DNA from: Streptomyces prunicolor NBRC 13075
GTDB taxonomy: Bacteria; Actinomycetota; Actinomycetes; Streptomycetales; Streptomycetaceae
Length of the DNA stretch: 64,000 nucleotides
Assembly: GCF_000367365.1 (NCBI RefSeq)
Contig: NZ_BARF01000011.1
Location: forward strand, 19,908 to 83,907
Reading direction: 5' to 3'
Shown: in pieces, positions 58,734 through 64,000 of the stretch
Layout: every line of letters starts with the position of its first letter
How positions within the stretch are numbered: position 1 is the first letter of the stretch
Made by a program: the position numbers and the translations under genes
The notes under the pieces: generated by a model
What the model was told of the DNA's origin: nothing
The model's input: the letters and a program-made list of their open reading frames with translations, nothing else
Databases searched by the model: none

Positions 58734-60376
58734 CCTCCACACTCCCCGCGGTGACCACCACGGTCCCCGCGCAGCGGCAGCCTGCGCCTGAAACCGGTTC
58801 GGCCAGTCGAACAGCGCCACCTTCACGGCTCCGTTCCTCCCGTTCCGACCTGCTCCTCTGCGGCCTGCTCCTCGTCGCGATCCTCGTCGTGCAGGGCTGG
58901 AACATCGCCGACTACCCGACGCTCAGCGACGACGAGGGCACCTACCTCGCCCAGGCCTGGGCCGTCCAACAGGGCACAGGCCTGGCCCACTACACCTACT
59001 GGTACGACCATCCGCCGCTCGGCTGGATCCAGATCGCCCTGCTCACCTGGATCCCCGCGCACTTCAGCCCCGACTCGATGACCGTCGGCACCATGCGCCT
59101 CGCGATGCTGGTCATCAGCGCGATCAGCGCGGTCCTCGTCTACGTCCTCGCCCGCCGGCTCTCGCTCCCGCGCTGGGCGGCCGGACTCGGCATGGTGCTC
59201 TTCGGGCTCTCCCCGCTGTCCGTGATCCTCCAGCGGGAGATCTTCCTCGACAACATCGCCGTGATGTGGATGCTGCTCGCGTTCTGCCTGGCCGCGTCCC
59301 CAAGTCGCCATCTCTGGCACCATTTCGGGGCAGGTCTGGCCGGTGCGGCCTCGGTCCTCACCAAGGAGACGATGGTCATCGTCCTGCCCGCGCTGCTGCT
59401 CACCATGTGGCGCCACGGACACCGCGACACCCGCAAGTTCGCGCTCACCGGAGCCATCACCGCCTGCGTCCTGATCGGCTTCGCGTACCCCCTCTTCGCC
59501 CTGCTCAAGGGCGAGTTGCTGCCGGGCAGCGGCCACGTCTCCCTCTGGGACGGCCTCAAGTACCAGATGACCAGACCGGGTTCGGGCTTCATCCTCGACC
59601 AGGGCACGGGCTCCTACGGCGTCCTCCACTCCTGGCTCTACTACGACCGTGTCCTGCCGCTGGGCGGTCTCGCCGGGGCGCTGCTCCTGCTGGCCACCTG
59701 GCGCTGGTCGGTCACCGCCCGCTCGCTCGCCGGACCGGCCATGACCGTGGCGATCCTCGCCCTGGTCTCGATGCGCCCCAACGGCTATCTGCCCGCGATG
59801 TACATCATCGGCGCGCTGCCCTTCCTCGCGCTCGTGCTGGCCGGGGGCACCGCCTCCGTCGCCCACGCGGTGCTGCGCAGATGGCGGAGCGAGGGGGAGA
59901 ACCGGTACGTCACCGGGGGTCGGTACACGCTCGCCGTGGTCCTCGCGATCGCGGCCGGCGCCTATGTCGTACCGAAGTGGTACGACGGCGACCGCACCGC
60001 CATGACCACCGACGCCAACGCCCCCTACCGGGCCGCCTCCCAGTGGCTGTCCACCGAGGTCGCCGACCCGAAGGACACCCGCGTCCTCGTCGACGACGCG
60101 CTCTGGCTGGACCTGGTGCACGCCGGGTACCGGCCCGGGCTCGGGGTGATCTGGTTCTACAAGGCCGACCTCGACCCGGCCGTCACCAAGACGATGCCGC
60201 ACGGCTGGAAGGACATCGACTACGTGGTGGCCTCCCCGACGGTACGGCGCGACGCGGTCGACCTGCCCAACGTCAAGGCGGCGATCGAGCACTCCACCCC
60301 GGTCGCCACCTTCGGCACCGGCGACGACCGCATCGAGATCCGGCAGATCCAGCCCGAGACCGTGGGAGCCCAGTGA
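58730..60376 (+). CDS. GT39-like polyprenyl-phosphate-sugar transferase (membrane)
   Basis: 548 residues, GTG 58730 overlapping the GT2 stop by 4 bp. A Pro/Thr-rich cytoplasmic lead is followed by about ten membrane helices. The conserved acidic motif SDDEGTYLAQAW lies in the first extracytoplasmic loop, with YWYDHPPLGWIQIA and QREIFLDNIAVMWMLLAFCL after it: the pattern of ArnT/PMT-type (GT39/GT83) enzymes that take a sugar from a polyprenyl-phosphate donor outside the membrane. A large C-terminal extracytoplasmic domain ends DDRIEIRQIQPETVGAQ. The donor is presumably made by the next gene. Confidence 0.88.
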   Translation: MTSTLPAVTTTVPAQRQPAPETGSASRTAPPSRLRSSRSDLLLCGLLLVAILVVQGWNIADYPTLSDDEGTYLAQAWAVQQGTGLAHYTYWYDHPPLGWIQIALLTWIPAHFSPDSMTVGTMRLAMLVISAISAVLVYVLARRLSLPRWAAGLGMVLFGLSPLSVILQREIFLDNIAVMWMLLAFCLAASPSRHLWHHFGAGLAGAASVLTKETMVIVLPALLLTMWRHGHRDTRKFALTGAITACVLIGFAYPLFALLKGELLPGSGHVSLWDGLKYQMTRPGSGFILDQGTGSYGVLHSWLYYDRVLPLGGLAGALLLLATWRWSVTARSLAGPAMTVAILALVSMRPNGYLPAMYIIGALPFLALVLAGGTASVAHAVLRRWRSEGENRYVTGGRYTLAVVLAIAAGAYVVPKWYDGDRTAMTTDANAPYRAASQWLSTEVADPKDTRVLVDDALWLDLVHAGYRPGLGVIWFYKADLDPAVTKTMPHGWKDIDYVVASPTVRRDAVDLPNVKAAIEHSTPVATFGTGDDRIEIRQIQPETVGAQ

Positions 60377-61578
60377 TGAGCCAAGAATCCACAGTCCCCG
60401 GTGAGTTGGGCGATCCGGCCGTACGCGGTGCCGAGATCGCGGAGCCGGGCGCCGTCACCATCGTCGTACCGACCTTCAACGAGTCCGCGAACGTACGGGA
60501 GTTGCTCCACCGCATCACCGAATCGGTGCCTACCAGGCTGCCTTGCGAGGTCGTCTTCGTGGACGACTCCACCGACGACACCCCCGAGGTGATCTCCGAG
60601 GCGGCGCAGGACTGCCCGTTCCCGGTGACCGTGCTGCACCGGGAGGAACCGGTCGGCGGGCTCGGCGGCGCGGTCGTCGAGGGGATCAAGGCGGCGACGT
60701 CCGACTGGATCGTCGTCATGGACGGCGACCTCCAGCATCCGCCGTCCCTGGTACCGGAGTTGGTCGGCACCGGCGAGCGCGCGAACGCGGGGCTCGTCGT
60801 CGCCTCCCGGTACATCAAGGGCGGCAGCCGCGAGGGACTGGCGGGCGGATACCGCATCGCCGTTTCCCGCGGGGCGACTTGGCTGACCAAGACGCTCTTC
60901 CCGCGCAAACTCCGCGGTATCAGCGACCCGATGAGCGGCTTCTTCGCGATCCGGCGCAGCGCGGTGACGGCGGAGGCACTCAAGCCGCTCGGCTACAAGA
61001 TCCTGCTCGAACTCGCCGTACGCAGCCGTCCGCGCCAGGTCACCGAGGTGCCGTTCGTCTTCCAGGACAGGTTCGCGGGGGAGTCCAAGTCGACTGCGCA
61101 GGAAGGCTTTCGCTTCCTCCGCCACCTCCTCGGCCTGCGCACCGCCTCGCCGGTCGCGCGCATGGTGGTCTTCGGCCTGATCGGCGCCACCGGCTTCATC
61201 CCGAACCTGGTCGGCCTGTGGGCGCTCACCAAGACGGGCATGCACTACGTCCCCGCCGAGATCCTCGCCAACCAGCTGGGCGTGGCCTGGAACTTCTATC
61301 TCATCGAGCACCTGCTGTTCCGCGACCGGCGCCGGCACCGCAACTGGTGGGACCGGGCGGGCCGGTTCGCGCTGCTCGCCAACGCCGATCTGGTGCTGCG
61401 GATCCCGCTGATCGCCCTGTTCATCCACAAGTTCGGCATGGGCGCGCTGTCGGCGACCGCGCTGGCGCTCATCACCACCTTCGTCCTGCGCTTCGTGGGC
61501 ACAGAGGCGTTGGTCTACCTCCCGAGTCGCAAAGGGAGCCGCAAGGAGAGCCGTACAGCACCAAGGAGAGCCGAGTGA
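60376..61578 (+). CDS. Polyprenyl-phosphate sugar synthase fused to GtrA domain
   Basis: 400 residues, ATG 60376 in TGATG with the upstream stop. N-terminal dolichol-phosphate-mannose-synthase-like GT2 domain (TIVVPTFNESANVRELLHRI, EVVFVDDSTDDTPEV, VVMDGDLQHPPSLVPELV, GISDPMSGFFAIRR), then a four-helix GtrA domain (FGLIGATGFIPNLVGLWALT, GVAWNFYLIEHLLFRDRRR) thought to flip or anchor the lipid-sugar. It makes polyprenyl-phosphate mannose or glucose from NDP-sugar for the GT39-like enzyme. Overlaps the oxidase start by GTGA. Confidence 0.92.
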   Translation: MSQESTVPGELGDPAVRGAEIAEPGAVTIVVPTFNESANVRELLHRITESVPTRLPCEVVFVDDSTDDTPEVISEAAQDCPFPVTVLHREEPVGGLGGAVVEGIKAATSDWIVVMDGDLQHPPSLVPELVGTGERANAGLVVASRYIKGGSREGLAGGYRIAVSRGATWLTKTLFPRKLRGISDPMSGFFAIRRSAVTAEALKPLGYKILLELAVRSRPRQVTEVPFVFQDRFAGESKSTAQEGFRFLRHLLGLRTASPVARMVVFGLIGATGFIPNLVGLWALTKTGMHYVPAEILANQLGVAWNFYLIEHLLFRDRRRHRNWWDRAGRFALLANADLVLRIPLIALFIHKFGMGALSATALALITTFVLRFVGTEALVYLPSRKGSRKESRTAPRRAE

Positions 61579-63992
61579 ACAAGTACCGCAGAAGAACCGC
61601 CTTCGTCGGGGTGGGCGCCCTGACCGCCGGGCTGCTGCTCACCTCGCCGCAGTCCGCCGAGGCCGCGAACCTCGTCATCAACCCGGGCTTCGAGACGGCG
61701 GGTACTGACGGGATGCCGTCCTGCTGGGAGAAGTCCGGCTGGGGCGACAACGACTTTGATTTCGCCACGACTTCGGACGCCCACTCCGGTTCGAAGGCCA
61801 TGAAGGTCACCGTGACGCGGCGGGTGGACGGTGACCGAAAGGCGCTGATCACCGAGTCGACGGCTTGCGCGCCGGTGGTGACGGCGGGCAAGCAGTACGA
61901 CCTCGGGCTCTGGTACAAGACGACCACACCGGACGCGAACATCACGCTGTTCCGGCACGACGCGACGGCCGGCTGGCAGTACTGGAGCGACCTCAAGACC
62001 CTGGAGATGCAGGGCAGTTGGACCCAGGCCACAGTCCGTACGCCCGAGGTGCCCGCCGGTACCGACCGGATCACCTGGGGTGTTTCGGTGTACGGCACCG
62101 GGTCCGCGACCACCGACGACTACACGATGGACCAGGTCCCGGACACGCTGCCACCCGCGACCTGCACGGCGACCGCCGAGGAGTGCGCGAACGGCCGTTG
62201 GGACGTACTCCCGACCCAGAACCCTGTCCGCTCGATGCACTCCGTCGTGCTCAACAACGGCAAGGTGCTGCTGATCGCGGGCTCCGGCAACAGCCAGGAG
62301 CAGTTCGACGCGGGGACGTTCACGAGCGCGGTGTACGACCCGGTCGCCGGGACGTACAAGGTGATCCCGACGCCGAAGGACATGTTCTGCTCGGGGCACA
62401 TCCAGTTGCAGGACGGCCGGGTGCTGGTGATGAGCGGCAACAAGGCGTTCCCGGCGGCGGACGGCTCGCACGGGTACGAGGGGTACAAGGACTCGTACAT
62501 CTTCGACCCGGCGACCGAGACGTACAGCAAGACGAACGACCTCAACGACGGCCACTGGTACCCGTCGGCGACCGAGCTCGGCAACGGTGACGTCATCTCC
62601 TTCGGCGGGCTGCGCGAGGACTCGACGGGTTCGGTGACCGCCGAGTACTGGTCGGACGCCCAGCAGAAGTGGCTGCCGTTGTCGCAGGTCAACCAGACCT
62701 GGTCGTACTGGGGGCTGTACCCGTCGATGGTCCTGATGCAGGACAGCCGGCTCTTCTACACGGGCAGCCATGTCTTCGGGAACAACATCCCGGGGACGGG
62801 CAGCGCGATCTACGACTACGGCGCCAACACGATCACTTCGGTCTCGGGACTCCAGAACAAGGACCAACGCGACCAGTCCGCAAGCGTGTTGCTGCCTCCG
62901 GCGCAGGACCAGAAGGTCCTCACCGTCGGCGGCGGCAACATCGACTCCAACCCGGACGCGAACCGGCTGACCGACATCATCGACCTCAAGGCCGCGAACC
63001 CGACTTACACGGTCGGTCCCCAAATCCCGCAGGGGACAGTCGACTTGGGGAACGGCCCGGTGGCCGAGACCGGCGCCCAGGGCAAGATGTACGTGTCCAC
63101 CGTGATCCTGCCGGACGGCACCGTCCTGGAGACGGGCGGTGGGCTGCACAACCGCGCGAACCCGGTGTACGAGGCGTCGATCTTCGACCCGACGACCACG
63201 ACGTTCGACCCGGTGGCCGCCGACCCGGAGGCCCGCGGCTACCACTCCTCCTCGTTCCTGCTGCCGGACGGCCGGGTGATGTCGACCGGTGACAACCCGG
63301 GCAACGGCACCTGGAACCACAACGTGTCGATCTACACCCCGCCGTATCTCCTCAAGGGCACGCGGCCGACGATCACTTCGGTCATCGACAACGAGTGGGA
63401 GTACGGCGACACCCAGACGATCACCGTCGACCGGCCCATCGCCAAGGCCGAGTTGATCCGTCCGGCGGCGGTCACCCACTCCTCGGACCCGAACCAGCGG
63501 TTCGTGGACCTGCCGCTCTCGGTGAACGGCAACACGGTCGACCTGAACGTGACGAGCAACCCCAACCTGGCCCCGCCCGGCTGGTACATGCTCTTCGCGG
63601 TCGACGCCAACGGGGTTCCGTCGGTGGCCAAGTGGGTTCATCTGCAAGGCCCTTCGGCCCTGACCGCCTCGGACGCCTCGGCCCACGTCCACTCCTTCGC
63701 GGACTCCCTGAAGGGCAAGGTCACCGAGCCCGGCAAGAAGCGCACCTCGCAGAAGGTCAGCACGACCATCTCCGGCTGCGACCGGCACTACGGCACGATC
63801 AACGTCTGCGTCCCGACGGCCTTCCCGACCGAGGTCAAGTCGACTACCGCGGCCCGCTGTTCATGGCTCCAGCAGAACGACTACGGCCGCCTGAAGGTCA
63901 ACGGCAAGGACGACCCGCTGCGGCTCGACCCGAACAGGGACGGGGTGGCTTGCGGGAAGGGTGACGTCAAGACCGTGAAGAAGAAGGGGTAG
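61575..63992 (+). CDS. Secreted copper-radical oxidase (galactose oxidase/GlxA-like)
   Basis: 805 residues from GTG 61575, with AGGAGAG upstream and GTGA overlap. Signal peptide (MNKYRRRTAFVGVGALTAGL..., ending SAEA-AN). Residues about 30-180 form a carbohydrate-binding-type beta domain (NLVINPGFETAG, SWTQATVRTPEVPAGTDRIT). The galactose-oxidase kelch propeller follows: DMFCSGHIQLQDGR has the Cys of the Tyr-Cys cofactor, ARGYHSSSFLLPDGR the axial Tyr-His pair, and AVTHSSDPNQRFVDLPL the second His in the DUF1929 domain, which ends with WYMLFAVD. An Excalibur-like tail (DPNRDGVACGKGD) closes the protein. It should oxidise a primary alcohol of a sugar to an aldehyde with H2O2 release. Confidence 0.92.
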   Translation: MNKYRRRTAFVGVGALTAGLLLTSPQSAEAANLVINPGFETAGTDGMPSCWEKSGWGDNDFDFATTSDAHSGSKAMKVTVTRRVDGDRKALITESTACAPVVTAGKQYDLGLWYKTTTPDANITLFRHDATAGWQYWSDLKTLEMQGSWTQATVRTPEVPAGTDRITWGVSVYGTGSATTDDYTMDQVPDTLPPATCTATAEECANGRWDVLPTQNPVRSMHSVVLNNGKVLLIAGSGNSQEQFDAGTFTSAVYDPVAGTYKVIPTPKDMFCSGHIQLQDGRVLVMSGNKAFPAADGSHGYEGYKDSYIFDPATETYSKTNDLNDGHWYPSATELGNGDVISFGGLREDSTGSVTAEYWSDAQQKWLPLSQVNQTWSYWGLYPSMVLMQDSRLFYTGSHVFGNNIPGTGSAIYDYGANTITSVSGLQNKDQRDQSASVLLPPAQDQKVLTVGGGNIDSNPDANRLTDIIDLKAANPTYTVGPQIPQGTVDLGNGPVAETGAQGKMYVSTVILPDGTVLETGGGLHNRANPVYEASIFDPTTTTFDPVAADPEARGYHSSSFLLPDGRVMSTGDNPGNGTWNHNVSIYTPPYLLKGTRPTITSVIDNEWEYGDTQTITVDRPIAKAELIRPAAVTHSSDPNQRFVDLPLSVNGNTVDLNVTSNPNLAPPGWYMLFAVDANGVPSVAKWVHLQGPSALTASDASAHVHSFADSLKGKVTEPGKKRTSQKVSTTISGCDRHYGTINVCVPTAFPTEVKSTTAARCSWLQQNDYGRLKVNGKDDPLRLDPNRDGVACGKGDVKTVKKKG

Positions 63993-64000
63993 TTGTCGCC

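Noticed and set aside
61515..63788. Minus-strand 757-codon frame opposite the copper oxidase
   Set aside because: Low-complexity Arg/Gly/Val translation with no family resemblance; the plus strand has the oxidase signatures.

Overview
The window is a high-GC actinobacterial chromosome segment, almost certainly Streptomyces. The signs are strongly G/C-biased third codon positions, many GTG and TTG starts with purine-rich ribosome binding sites, 4-bp ATGA/GTGA overlaps inside operons, a mycothiol S-conjugate amidase, a WhiJ/DUF397-type developmental locus, DUF4307, an IdeR/DmdR-like iron box, and copies of a short intergenic repeat that I associate with Streptomyces. I see no tRNA, rRNA, integrase, transposase or CRISPR array.

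Layout. 1-3.3 kb: the 3' end of a secreted L,D-transpeptidase, a structured intergenic stretch with a possible 42-residue ORF, then a WhiJ-like cluster (degraded DUF397, XRE/DUF5753 regulator, small acidic protein, anti-sigma-like ATPase). 3.3-6.2 kb: DUF6817 protein, FAD monooxygenase with tandem operators, exonuclease. 6.1-10.5 kb: a decayed RHS polymorphic-toxin locus (S1-like protein, CDI-type immunity gene, RHS pseudogene with deletion, frameshift and nonsense lesions, SseB-like protein). 10.7-13 kb: MacB/FtsX-type ABC transporter. 13.3-16.6 kb: secreted subtilisin. 16.7-19 kb: divergent XRE regulator and zinc alcohol dehydrogenase around a perfect 20-bp palindrome. 19.1-22.8 kb: iron-box-controlled siderophore importer without an ATPase, and a VOC protein. 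22.8-26.7 kb: AraC regulator/aldo-keto reductase and SDR/XRE regulator pairs.

26.8-34.5 kb: a membrane-anchored TIR-like/NB-ARC/TPR STAND protein preceded by three 29-bp iterons, then a glycogen-debranching-type glycosidase, a GT4 glycosyltransferase and a DHFR-like reductase. 34.5-42.5 kb: amidase, two MsrA proteins, DUF5829, DUF4291, DUF4304, a PLP enzyme and hypotheticals. 42.6-50.9 kb is housekeeping: cystathionine gamma-synthase, sigma-like protein, MarR regulator, threonine dehydratase, DrrAB-type exporter with an operator inside its promoter, GreA, DUF4307, Mca. 51-55 kb: a second membrane STAND NB-ARC/TPR protein, also preceded by three direct repeats, and a Uma2 nuclease-fold protein. 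55-57 kb: YyaL/DUF255 thioredoxin-like protein.

57.4-64 kb: a tightly coupled four-gene operon of processive GT2 synthase, GT39-like membrane transferase, polyprenyl-phosphate-sugar synthase with GtrA domain, and a secreted copper-radical (galactose-oxidase/GlxA-like) oxidase. It looks like a machine that builds, exports and oxidises a surface glycan, and is the best candidate here for an under-described system. Other unusual signals are stop-codon-spanning tandem repeats at four unrelated genes, the matching iteron arrays upstream of both STAND genes, and an RHS locus that kept its toxin reading frame while losing its delivery scaffold.
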